Position numbers and translations under genes: made by a program
Origin: Channa striata
Taxonomy: Eukaryota; Chordata; Actinopteri; Anabantiformes; Channidae
Assembly: GCA_033026295.1 (NCBI GenBank)
Contig: CM065184.1
Span: forward strand, 2,007,001-2,071,000
DNA: 64,000 nucleotides
Direction: 5' to 3'
The notes under the pieces: generated by a model
Databases searched by the model: none
What the model saw: the letters and a program-made list of their open reading frames with translations, nothing else
What the model was told of the DNA's origin: nothing
Part shown: piece by piece, positions 46,426 through 57,417 of the stretch
Layout of the letters: every line of letters begins with the position of its first letter
How positions within the stretch are numbered: position 1 is the stretch's first letter

Positions 46426-49400
46426 ACACACACAGTGAACTGAGTAGTTAATGATTGTGGGAGTAACTCGATAGGCTTTGCTGTTGCACCTGTCATGTCA
46501 AGGATAGGTTGGCTCCCGCCTCTTTCTCACAACCCATCATTGTTTTCACTTTGTGTGTGTGTGTGTGTTCATGCCAGTTAGAGTGTGGCTATGTAACTAT
46601 AGAGTCCAGTGCCAGTTTGCCAGTGTGTTCGAGAAAAGCTGCTTCATGGCTTTGATTAGCATGTGTGAGGAGGGGCTGGCAGATTTTCATTCGTCTGAGA
46701 CACTGAAATTTTTGTTTATTTGTAAAGATAGACATAGCGATCTTTACACTTCAAAACTAATAGTGTTTTCATCATATTTTCAGCACCATTTGTTCTTGTG
46801 TGCTGGCCGCAGCTATCCAGCCACACACATAAATTGTTATTATTTTTTGTTAGATAAAAAGTGAGTGGATCAGTAAAATTGCTAAACCAATATTGGCTGA
46901 TGATCTAAAAGTCTGTCACCATGTTGCACCACAGATGGATGAAGAGAGTTGGATACTGCCACCTTTTATAAACCTTTGGCCTATTTTTCTGGCATCTGCA
47001 ATGGAAAATTCCCTGCAGCCCAAAAACATTCCATTCCTTGACCATGTTGATAAAGAAAAAGCCTGTAAAACTGTAAACAATATATATTACTTTTATATTG
47101 TGAATTTTTAGCCAGTGACCTCATTACAATGTAAAGTCTATAGATGATGCACCAGACGGGTGACTGGAGAGTGTCAGCAGTTACTATGGTGAAGTCAAGG
47201 CTATTATATCCAAGGCTAAAGAGTTATTCACATCTTAAACTAAACTGCATAAACAGACAATTAAAAATTTCACATTCAAATCTGGACTTCAAGTGCATAA
47301 ATAGCAGTAGTAATTTATTAGTCATACTAGTCAATGTACAAAAATAATCACATAAATTCACTTTAAGTTTTGTATCTCACCTGGTTAAGTTAAGCCGATG
47401 ATCAACTGTCTCTGTCTTTCCCAATGTTACAAGCCAAGTAAAGAAAAATATGAGTGACAGCATTAAGATAATAGAGAATCTTTGTCATTCCTGTTATCAG
47501 ACCTACTTAACGAGCACATTGTTCTCGCACACGGCTCAACCTCCACAGGCACGTAGCTGTAGCAGGTCATGTTTCATCCCGGTGACATTGTTCAAGGTCT
47601 CTCCCTTGCAGACAGCCGAGTTTCAGGAGGAACTACCGAAACACACAGAATGGGTGTGTGTCTCAAGGTGCATGTATCAACTTGCGGTTGGCTGTGTTTG
47701 GTTTGTATTATGTAGTTTAATAAAACACAATGCTTGTGTCTGTCACGAGGTGGATATCACACAAATCTTAACGTCAGGTGCTTTTGGAAAAGTTTTGGAA
47801 AATTTAAAGACAAGACATTGAAATAGGAAATGCAAAACAGTCTAAAGGAATTAAAAGACGTTGCAGCACTTTGTGTAGTGTCCAGGGAAACTGACCATGT
47901 CTTCCTGCGTAACAGAGACAACACAAGCTGCAGAAAGGAAAACCAGATCACATCCCAGGCAGTGCTGGGATGTGGGAAGGCAGGTCTACACTGTGATGTA
48001 ACCGCGTCTTTAAACTGTGACAGCGGGATTATAATTTGAGGAGTCATCAAACTGGTTTGGGTTGATGAAGAAAATAGTAACATTTTAATGAGAGAAAGCT
48101 GCTGGTGACATGAGGTTATGAAAACAGGAACAGTGGTTGGCTGCTGTTAATGATAACTCGCTTGTAAGTGAATTAGCTGGACTAGCTAAGACAATGATGT
48201 AGATCTACTTTTTGGGAAAAACTAAATCACAAATATGAAAAAAAAAAACGTGAAAAATACAGACATGAAACAAACTGCGTTTTAACAGGTGGTGGGTCAC
48301 CATGTGCCACCTCCAACATCATATGGAGTTTAGCTGATGGAGGTGGAGAGTGTTGTGGGACGTGTGTGTCCAACACATGAGATAAACATCACTAACATAC
48401 ACAGTAGCACCGAGCGGGGGAAATATAGTTTATTCAGGTTTTACCTTAAATTTGCCACATCTGTAGATTCACAGCAGGTAAATGTGTCGTGGTAAAAAAA
48501 AAAAAAACAAATGCATTCTACCTTTATTTCTCTTTCAGGCCTCAGGTGTGTGCTGGCTAACCATCAAGGCTTACTTTGGACACATAGATTAAAAGATTGT
48601 TAATATTTAATACTATACTAATACTGTCCAACACATTATGTCAATATTTTATAAACATGTCAAAATGTCTATAGCAAGACTTTCAGTGTACCAGTAAATG
48701 TACCTAAACTCTGTGAAAATATAGAAACATGTTTATCGTGTCTGACTGAAGAGTTTTTCTATCTGAACTTTTCTGAGTAAAATGAATCTGTAAACCTAGA
48801 AATCTATAAACCAAAGCCACTCAAAAACACAAAGAACAATTCTCAGATTACTTCCTCTGGGTTTCGTTATCATTTTGCTACCAGGTAAAGGCTTCTGATC
48901 CGAGCTTCAGTGTAATCTGACACAGAGTGTTTGCAAGATAAAACATAAACGTTAACCGCTGAACTACAGCATCTACCTGCAACGTTAAAAACAAAGTTTA
49001 TCATACTCATGCCGAATACTTGAAATCCTCAGTTTGCAGAAGTATATCATTTCAGGGTAGAGACACATTGAAAATGGCATTGTGATATTTGTTTCCCAGG
49101 CAAGTTCACTGAGTGTGTGAAATGCAGGTCAGGTGAGTCATCTTCTCTCCTCTGACAGAGCCGTCTGTTTTTTCACACTTCAGTGGAAAAATACACCCGT
49201 GTGTGTACGAGCTCACACATACACACACTGGCTGATTTATATGCTTTTATGGCTGCCCTGACAGCGTGTCACAGCAGTGCAGAAAAGGCCCAAGGACATG
49301 CAGGAGTGAACACGCTATGCACAAATACATACTCGTGCACACACAAGTTTTATTTTCTCTTCTCAGTTTTCTCATCGTGGCAGAGCAAAAGGAATCTTTG

Positions 49401-49611
49401 TACGAACAAACACACACTGACTTTATCCCATTCACTAAGTTGCTCCCTATCACGTACACATGCGTTGGGCAACTCTCAGGAGATTAGTCACTCTGCTTAT
49501 TACCAATGTTCCCTCTAATGTTTCATGTGTCTGAGCAAAGACACAAACTCAGTTCCTTGCACCACTGTGAGCAACATCACACGTGTGCACTGAGGTTTGA
49601 TACTTTAAAAA
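46426..49611. other. Unique non-coding sequence
   Basis: No supported gene. A short TG run lies at 46552-46568 and A-runs near 48238 and 48496. Frames of 103-123 codons (46553-46864, 47450-47821) carry no recognisable domain. Confidence 0.35.
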
Positions 49612-49985
49612 AAATCAATTCAATTCAATTCAACTTTATTTATATAGCGCCAATTTACAACAAAGTCAGCTCAAGGCACTTTACTTAATAAAGTCAAGAC
49701 TATACAAACATTTAGAGAAAACCCAACAAATCCCCCTTGAGCAGCCATAGGCAACAGTGGAGAGGAGAACTCTCTTTACCAGAAGAAACCTCCAGCAGAA
49801 CCAGGCTCAGGGTAGACGGCCACCTGCCTTGACCGGTTGGGCTGAGTGGAAAGTGGAGAGAGAAAAGAACAGAGCAACAAAAGCAGCAACAAAACATTAG
49901 GCAGGTTAGTGGGATCAGTAGCTGAGCACTGGAGGACACCTGAAGACAGGGACAGAGAGAGGGAGACAGAGTGGGAGAAAGACGA
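49612..49985 (-). mobile_element. LINE-like 3' end element, minus strand
   Basis: It begins on the plus strand with tandem 'caatt' pentamers and 'caactttatttatatagcgc', then 'aatttacaacaaagtcagct', 'cccttgagcagccataggca', 'agaaacctccagcagaacca' and 'ggtagacggccacctgcctt'. This is the reverse complement of the family tail, closely similar to 9452-9736 but about 85 bases longer at the far end (to 'gacgactact'). It is the least diverged copy of the family in the window. Confidence 0.88.
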
Positions 49986-50403
49986 CTACTAAAAGACTGA
50001 AATTATAGCATTTACATTTCTGTTCTTTTAAATAAGTTGTTTAGGCCACTTACAATGAAAATGGCAAACCTCTTGTGCCGGGGATCTTTTGCCAATCTCA
50101 TAAAGGGTCAACATAAGCAGCACTTAGCATCATTAGCGTGTCACACATGGCTATGCTAAGCTAAAACACATAAGGAAGCTGTCACAGCCCGTCAATGCCG
50201 GTGATTATCTGCGTAAATACGGATGTGAAACACATCGTTGGCTGGAGCTGCCAGTCACCGGCACAGAATGAATTGCAGCTTCGAGGGAACACTGCTTTAC
50301 TCTTTGAAATATCTAGAGATGTCCCAGTCTGACACTTTTTGTAGGCATGTGATATCTGATTTGCAGCATATTGTATATGTAGAGAAATATAAGAATGTTA
50401 TTA
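49986..50403. other. Unique non-coding sequence
   Basis: Nothing recognisable. Confidence 0.35.
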
Positions 50404-50597
50404 GAACTGAGCTACAACAGCTAATCCCCAGCCTCCCCACCAGGTGTGTCCCTGAGCAAGACACTCAGCGCCAGCTCCCCAGGCTCACTGCTCCCCCCAG
50501 AGGGACGGGTCAAATGCAGAGGACGAATTTCACGGTAACCTGTATGTGCATGTATATGTGCTCAGTGACGAACAAAGGACGTTTAATGTTTAATGAA
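50404..50597 (+). repeat. tRNA-derived SINE, 5'-truncated
   Basis: Contains 'caccaggtgtgtccctgagc' (near 50440), 'tcactgctccccccagaggg' (near 50487), 'atgcagaggacgaatttcac' (near 50514) and 'gtgctcagtgacgaa' followed by 'aaggacgtttaatg'. The same body occurs inverted at 53166-53403, which retains the tRNA-like head missing here. Confidence 0.82.
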
Positions 50598-50849
50598 AGC
50601 ACTGTCACTGCTAGCGGCCGCTGCTAAGCAGTTCATATGGTTTATGAATCTGTTGTAGCTCAGCCAATGTTTTGATTCTGTTACATGCTGGGTGCAAAGA
50701 GCAATTACTGATCTGATTGATAGTGATATTGATTGATTAAGTATATTTGACTGGGATAAACTGAAAACAATGAGAAGTTTTTCAGCTGGTGAAAATATGC
50801 GTCTCTCGTTCACCTTCCTTTTGACTATAGCCAACATGAACCTTCTCTT
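50598..50849. other. Unique non-coding sequence
   Basis: A small palindromic 'tagcggccgct' lies near 50612. Nothing else recognised. Confidence 0.35.
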
Positions 50850-50932
50850 TTTTTAATTAACCTGTATTTGCATGGAGAATCGCTTTGAGATTGAAATTTC
50901 TTTTGCAAGAGTGTTTTGGCCAAGACAGGCAG
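50850..50932 (+). repeat. Fish 'TTAACC-GTATTTGCATGGA' interspersed repeat fragment
   Basis: 'aattaacctgtatttgcatg', 'gagattgaaatttcttttgc', 'aagagtgttttggccaagac' and 'aggcagcatctcagg' follow the order of the repeat I recall as 'ttaaccaggtaa..cattgagatt..atctcttttgcaagagagacctggccaagac'. The head of the same family is at 594-632. Confidence 0.65.
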
Positions 50933-51719
50933 CATCTCAGGTTACATTCAAGGATCCAGCTAAACATGTAATTAATGAATATAGATAAAATTTTAATTTA
51001 CAAAAATACAAACCAACACACAAAATACCAAATCCAAACTAACCACGTTTTAAATAGGCCAGATTATGACGACATTATGATGTTTCAGCCTGGGTGGGAG
51101 CTCTGAGACCTGTGATGGACCTCAAAGCTCAATGGCAAAGCTTTAACAAGAGCTCGTGGATTCTGAGGTTATGCGTGCATGTAAATTACATCACTGAAAA
51201 TAAAGGTTGGATCAACAAGTGTGTTGCTAGCCTTAAAGGAGAGACAGGCTCTGGTTCTAAGGTAAAGTCTTTTATCAACTGTTGAGTATGAAATGGAAAG
51301 GATAGAATGATTTTCTGCTGGCTAGTAATACAGATTTACTATAGTAAGAATTTTATTCTCTCACACTAATCATTACTGAAAAAGCGACAAATACATTTGT
51401 AACAAAGTACTAATAAACATCACAGATCAACACTATAAAAAAATGCAATGTTTAACCTGCCTGTGAAAGTGAACAAATGGGCAAAGAAACACAAAAATAC
51501 ATGCACACACTGTATAGACAGGTTATATTACCTGCTGCAGATTATGATTATTACGTTTCCAAAAATTCCGCTCTTTTCAGGGCAGTTTCCTGTGCTCATT
51601 TGTTAAAAACCTAAAACTATTAAAGCATTTCCTCTTCTATGCGTGCTTATGTATTTGGTTTGTATGTGTGGACCAGTTCATACATCCAACAACAACCCGC
51701 ACTCATACAGTTAATAGAC

Positions 51720-51721
<2 letters not shown>
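50933..51721. other. Unique AT-rich non-coding sequence
   Basis: Nothing recognisable. Confidence 0.35.
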
Positions 51722-51761
<40 letters not shown>

Positions 51762-51937
51762 GACGCATCCATCTGGTTTCTCCACAGTGAGGCCATTTGC
51801 TATTTCTGGGGTAGAGCTGGACTTTTACTCTGCTTTCTCCTTTTGCTGTTATTTAGTTAGCTGCTCTGTTGAACTCTCTCTGTCACACACACACACAAAC
51901 ACACACACACACCCACAGACACACACACACACACACA
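51722..51937. repeat. (TG)19 and (CA)n microsatellite pair
   Basis: Pure TG lies at 51722-51760 and interrupted CA at 51884-51937, 123 bases apart. The two can base-pair as a long imperfect hairpin. Confidence 0.95.
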
Positions 51938-52849
51938 GAAGCACCAGCTCATACAAATAGAAACAGGCCAACACACACAAAGACTGCCGTTACGTGATGA
52001 TAGTGAAATGTCACCTCATGTGCCACACTCCTCTGTTTCTCTCATTTACTTCCTCATTCTGCTTTTAATCTTTCCTCTCTGCACCTCTCCACCTCTCAAA
52101 TGTTGCTGTGTGTGACCTTTGACCTGCTGCGGACCCTCACTGGTTTAACTGGTCACCCTCTTGTTGTGATGTCAGCATGCAAACACATGTCACCGCTCTG
52201 TTTATGTTATTAAAGAACATTATAATCGGGTTAGTTACTCAGGAAATGGGGTAAATACATATATGCAAAACACAATCCTTTTGTTTTGATAGGATTTGAA
52301 GGGATTTGTTTGGGAAATATGCTTATTCGCAAGATTTAGACTCATACCACTAGCAGGCAGTGCATTTACATGGAGACTGTCATGAAAGCAGAGGAAACAG
52401 CTGGCCTTGTCTGATCCAAATGGGAAATAACTCCCAGTTCCTCCAAAGCTTAGGAATTAACGCATTGTTCTGTTTTGTTTTTTTTTTGTTGAATCTACGC
52501 AAAAGCATAAGGGCAGTAAAGGGAGTACAGTAGGGTTTTCTGGGGAGAACTCGTGCAGAACTAATTCTTAGCCTGGAGTAGTGGACTGCCTTGAGACCAT
52601 GTTTCCTTTTCCCCTATTTATAGTCTTTATGCTAAGCTATTCGCAGTACCTGACTCTTTACCTTTCAGGCATTAGTAAATGCCTGAAAGTAACACGCAGC
52701 TCCCAGCAAAAAAGTAAATGTCTGTTTCCGTCATCTTCAAATGATTCCTTTGCCTAACTGTTCTTGTCCTTGAATGGATCGATCAATCGATCTCGATCTA
52801 CTTTAGTGTTTCCTTGTTGCTATATTCTTTCCAACTCTAATTTCTTTTC
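51938..52849. other. Unique non-coding sequence
   Basis: No gene. 52776-52799 has three overlapping 'cgatc' units forming nested ATCGAT palindromes. A poly-T run lies near 52480. Confidence 0.35.
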
Positions 52850-53118
52850 AGCATGTCCCTTTTGGGGTCTGGGTCTCCACTGAATCGTGTGGCCTGCACA
52901 TTTATTTGGCACACGGTTTTATGCCAGACACCAGTCCAAATGCCCTGGCAAACGTACCCCAATTTGACAGGCTTGGGACCCACGTTCAGATTTGCACTGC
53001 CTTGTACAACCTCAGTGTGGGGGTCCAGTGTTTTGCCCCAGGGCACCAAGACACACAGCCAGGGGGAGTCAGGCCACAAACAACCCAACCTCCAGCCTGT
53101 GGCCGACCAATCTAAAAA
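52850..53118. repeat. Fish interspersed repeat, 'GGCACACGGTTTTATGCCAG' family
   Basis: 'ggcacacggttttatgccag' (near 52909), 'accccaatttgacaggcttg' (near 52956) and 'gcttgggacccacg' resemble a common fish repeat I recall as 'ggcacaagttttacgccggatgcccttcctgacgcaacc..gggcttgggaccggca'. 'gggtctccactgaatcg' on the left fits as well. Several open frames of 60-99 codons on both strands are by-products. Class unknown. Confidence 0.6.
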
Positions 53119-53165
53119 GTGAGCCACTGCCACCACTTGTGTCTTCGATTGTAAAATATGTAATT

Positions 53166-53403
53166 AACACATAATGAACATTAAACATCCTTTATTCGTC
53201 ACTGAGCACATATACATTTGCACATACAGGTTATGGTAACGCATACCCCTGGGGGGAGCAGTGAGCTGCCATAGGCGCCCAGTGTCTTGCTCAGAGACAC
53301 ACCTGGTGGAGAGGCTGGGGATTGCAGGTAGGCTGGAATTGCACATTGTCTGTTTAGCCCTCCACCATCTCTACCCATTGGGCTACCAGGCCGAACATAT
53401 AAT
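53166..53403 (-). repeat. Full-length tRNA-derived SINE with target-site duplication
   Basis: On the minus strand the element begins near 53393 with 'ggcctggtagcccaatgggt', an A-box-bearing tRNA-like head. It continues with 'caccaggtgtgtctctgagc' and 'gcagctcactgctcccccc', and ends in 'gtgctcagtgacgaataaag' near 53190. Flanks 'aacacataat' (53166-53175) and 'aacatataat' (53394-53403) match at 9 of 10 positions, a likely target-site duplication. It is the most complete SINE in the window; relatives are at 25300-25490 and 50404-50597. Confidence 0.85.
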
Positions 53404-53703
53404 CACTGTTATATCTTCAGTATTGCCCATAGAAAAAAGTCAATATTTGATTTTAGCTTAATCCTATTAGCAGGTTACTGAACTTTATGCACCTGCTTAT
53501 TCCTGCATTCCTCTGCATGTTCATGTTCAAGTCTACGTGTGTGTCTGCATACGTGTGTTTTTGACACTGTGGTGAAGGTCACGTCAGCGGGGCTGTGTGT
53601 AGGAGTGTGTGCTGGTGCATGCTTATGTTTAGTGTTTTCACAGTCCTGTGTGTGCTGGAGGTTTCTGCATGTTATTTAAAGTCGGATTTGTGTCCCTTCT
53701 GAT
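53404..53703. other. Unique sequence, TG-rich at its right end
   Basis: Nothing recognisable apart from scattered 'gtgtgt' runs. Confidence 0.4.
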
Positions 53704-53727
53704 GTGTGTGTGTGTGTGTGTGTGTGT
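53704..53727. repeat. (TG)n microsatellite
   Basis: Twelve units. Confidence 0.95.
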
Positions 53728-54081
53728 CTGCCTGTGATGGATTCCTTTAGGCTGTAGATCATTGACAGGTATGACAGGTCAATCTTCAATCCAGATGTCC
53801 ACCCAGACTCCCGGGCTGCATTCCAAACAGAGGCACTACAATGTCATCTCATTTACTACCTGCACACACACAAAGTCTTTAAATAACACTAGTCCTAACA
53901 ACTGTTATTTAAAATCTCCATTATATCCCGACTGTGTTGTGAACAAGAGTTCTTATGACGGGGTACAAGTTTCTTTAGAATGAAATGGCGCCTGTTGCTC
54001 ACAGACACGCTTCACACCAGCGACACATACAGCGATCCATAAAACAATAAAAAGGTAGGGTTTATTAGCCAACACAAGGTA

Positions 54082-54090
54082 ACACACACA

Positions 54091-54126
<36 letters not shown>
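54082..54126. repeat. (CA)n microsatellite
   Basis: About 22 units with one CT interruption near 54091. Confidence 0.96.
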
Positions 54127-54128
<2 letters not shown>

Positions 54129-54383
54129 GGATGACAGGCTGAATTTAGCCTCTCTACTATCTTCTCTTTCAAACAACACCGCCAAGTATCTCTGCAGCGA
54201 TAGCCTCAACAGGGTGGCATGACATGTGTGTATGTGCGCGTCGCGGTGCCCATGTCTGCTGTAAAGTGTTTATTATGACAAACGTCCTTGGACACAAATA
54301 TCTGCTCTGCTAAAATTAGCATATTTGTTATCGCACTGTACAGTGTGCCCTCCACCAACAGCAGAAGGCAGGCAGTGAGAGAT
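54127..54383. other. Unique non-coding sequence
   Basis: A CpG-rich 'gtgcgcgtcgcggtgcc' lies near 54235. Nothing else seen. Confidence 0.35.
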
Positions 54384-54845
54384 ATCAAATCAAATTAAAT
54401 GTATTCATTTAGCACATAAAAAAAAATAATGTCCTGTTGAAGACAAAGTAGCATTTTGGACTATATAAAGACAAGAGTGGGACAACACCTGAGGACAGTG
54501 CACCGCTACAGTTAAGCCTGGAACTGATAAAAGCACGGTCTGCTGTTTCCAAATCATCAAAGATGTGTAGTGACATTCCTCTAATTGTCTATAAAGGTGA
54601 ATATTTCTGAATGCCGTCTGCATGGCAGAGCAAAGAGGAACCGTGTTTCCTTAAAAGAGACCTTAATGGAAACAAGTGGACCAAGAACGGATCCTTGGGA
54701 GATACCGCAGGAGGGCGAGATTAAAGTGGAGGAACATTAAACCTTTGCTGGTAACATATGACTCAGAACACACACAAGAGGATTACATGATCTACTGTAT
54801 CAAAGACAGCTGTGAGATCTAAAAGCACCGCTGACCTGATTATTA
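54384..54845 (-). mobile_element. Degenerate LINE-like or non-autonomous element
   Basis: The left end 'atcaaatcaaattaaatgta' plus 'ttcatttagcaca' corresponds to the 'tcaaatcaaattttatttatatagcaca' end of a fish repeat family. Further on, 'gaccaagaacggatccttgg' (near 54680) with 'gagataccgcagg' and 'acatgatctactgtatcaaa' (near 54784) with 'gacagctgtgagatctaaaa' match its internal phrases ('ccaagaac.ga.ccttg.ggaacacc' and 'atgatc.actgtatcaaatgc.gcact.agatc'). It is strongly diverged. The 3' end by family convention is at the left, so the strand is minus. Confidence 0.6.
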
Positions 54846-57398
54846 ATTGTTATTACCACAAATTCAGTACTACAATTTGATTTAACAGCAGACTGAAATA
54901 TTTCCTCTTTTACCATTGTCTCTCAAAAATCACTTCAGTTGAATAAAAACAAAGATAAAAAAATAACTGTAGAAAAACTAGGCTAAAGGAGAGAGAGAAC
55001 AGTAAAGCAGTCATCTCTATACTCGTCTCTCTCACCAGAAACACTGGACTGTGAGGCACGAACGTGGAAGAGATGGAAATATGGAAATATAATGAAAAGA
55101 TTGGAGCACTGAGTATGATTTAAACTCGACCTCAGATGTAAATCAGAGACAAATGTCAGTTTTGGCTCATCCATCTCCTCTCATGAGTCAGGGGTGATGT
55201 TCTCAACATCTGTCATCGTCCTCATCCTCATTTGTCTTTCCTCTTTTTCTTTTTCCATCCGTCTGCTCCATCACTGACTCCATGGGACAGTTGTGCATGA
55301 CAGCATGTGATGACAGCCCCGCTTAAAGGGATATGCCAGATTATTACAAGTAGGCCAGCAACAGATATATCTCTCAGTCTGCAGTGGTGCACGTTGCTAA
55401 TATACAGCTATAAGTTGAAAGATCTGCAGAAGTATCATCTCAGCACGTGTACAAGCACCAAAAACAGAAAGAAACTACCAAATATGTGTTTATAAATAGT
55501 AAGAGTGTTATGAGAGATTGGCAAAAAAAACTTGAAATAAGAATTTTTCCTGCACACAGTTGATCACTAGGGTATAATATGTGCATACTGTGGGTTTTTG
55601 TGTGTGTGTGTGATATTTTTCTCAGTGTTCTTCCTCATGACAGGATATTACAGATATGGAAAGACTCTTGGCCACACACACACAGGTCAGTGGGCCTTCC
55701 CCCGCGATCAGATGTTCACCTTTTGCACATAAGTTGTTTTATTTTTTTCCATGAAATAAACCTGAATTTTCCCAAAATGTTTCTGATCATTCATTATTAA
55801 TGTTGGACATCCCTTCTCTCATCACACTGACCTTCGCAGAAAAGGTGGAAATTTGACATTTACAGTGACTAACAAGCTTCAGTAAAACAGCAACAGGACG
55901 GGCAGGACATACGTTCAGGTTCAAGGGACAGGACCTTTGGAACAACAGCAACAAAAATGATGATGCAAAATGTTTTTCTATAATAAACCCTATGTTCAGT
56001 TTATCACTTACTAAAATGTCACAGTCGAAAGCCGGTCGTGGTTTTAAAGATGCTGGTGGGAGGTGTCAAACTCACACACTTCTCACTCACAGCCATCCCT
56101 AACAACTTGTGCTGCATTATAACAGAGCAGTTCTCCTTCCTTTCATAGTAAACGACACAGTCATTGCGTCCTCCATGGTAACCCCTTGCTTGTTTCTGAG
56201 GCTTTGTAGGCCACATTTTACTCACTTTCACTAATTCACAAACGTTAAATGTTGGCTGCTTATATTCACACATTCGCATGTGTGTGTGTGACAGCAAGGT
56301 GCTCACATGACCCATCAGGAGGGTTCAGTGTCAAAGTCAATGTCTGTCCGGGCTACGTGACACACTACTAACCCTGTGGTTTGTGCACAACTGCTTCACC
56401 ATTTTAGCTCAAGAACAGCAAAGCAAATTTATAAACAGTCTAAAAACAGATTGATTAGCACAGAGTTACTTATTAGTTATTAGTACAGTATTATTGCTTA
56501 CATAAGTTAAAAGAACATAGTCCTATAGTATCTAAAATCAACTTAAGAAACATAGCACACGCTTACATTTACAGCCTGTAACTTTTTGAATAGTAATAAT
56601 TATTGTAGGAAATGTTCTTCAAAATATGTGAAAAGGTGCTGTCAAAGACTTATGTGACCCACATTCATGGGGCAGCACATTTAAACGTCCAGCAGAGCCA
56701 AGCGCTCGTGTTCAGTGTGTGTCATGTAGCTCTGTTTGGGTTCCACCAGACCCTGAGGAAAATCTTTAGCCACTTCACTTCTATAAGGTCCACTGGCTTC
56801 ACAAGCTCGTTGCCACCGTCATATCTGTTGGGTCCGTGGAAGCTTGTTTTTGCTATGAATAGCTGCCTGATGTAGTTGTAAACAGGTCTAAAAAAAAGTG
56901 AGAGTGAACCAAAACAGCAGAGTTGCGGGCCAGAAAACCAAAACAATGAGCTGAAAGACTATGCATTCATCGTCACTATTATTACCCTCTTTGACATTAT
57001 ACACATGTATTTAACCTATTGTTGATATTGAATGTTGACTAGCGCTGCTTTAATATAAAGATATTCAACACCAGAAGAAGAAACTTCAGCTTCACTGCAG
57101 AGTTTCATACCTGCCAAGGACTGTTTTGGATTATGTGTTGATGAGCCTGGGGGTTTTCTGGGAGGAGAAGGGTGTATATTTAACTGCTGTGGGTGGGTAT
57201 GACGGGGACAGAAGGGGAGCAAACTGGAGCAGCAGGACAATGAAACAACAGCAGCCTGTCAGCACCTTCAGCCGTCCACATCGGAGCCAGGGCACTGCTG
57301 TCAGCACGACGCTATACACACCGACGCGCACACACTCTCATTCACATACCACAGACAAGCACGTACTCACACAGAGAGGGGCAGGTACCCCCACAATA
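54846..57398. other. Unique non-coding sequence
   Basis: No supported gene or named repeat. 55230-55270 is T/C-rich. Minus and plus frames up to 98 codons are unrecognisable. Confidence 0.35.
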
Positions 57399-57417
57399 CA
57401 CACACACACACACACAT
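57399..57417. repeat. (CA)n microsatellite
   Basis: Nine units at the end of a CA-rich stretch that begins near 57318. Confidence 0.92.
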
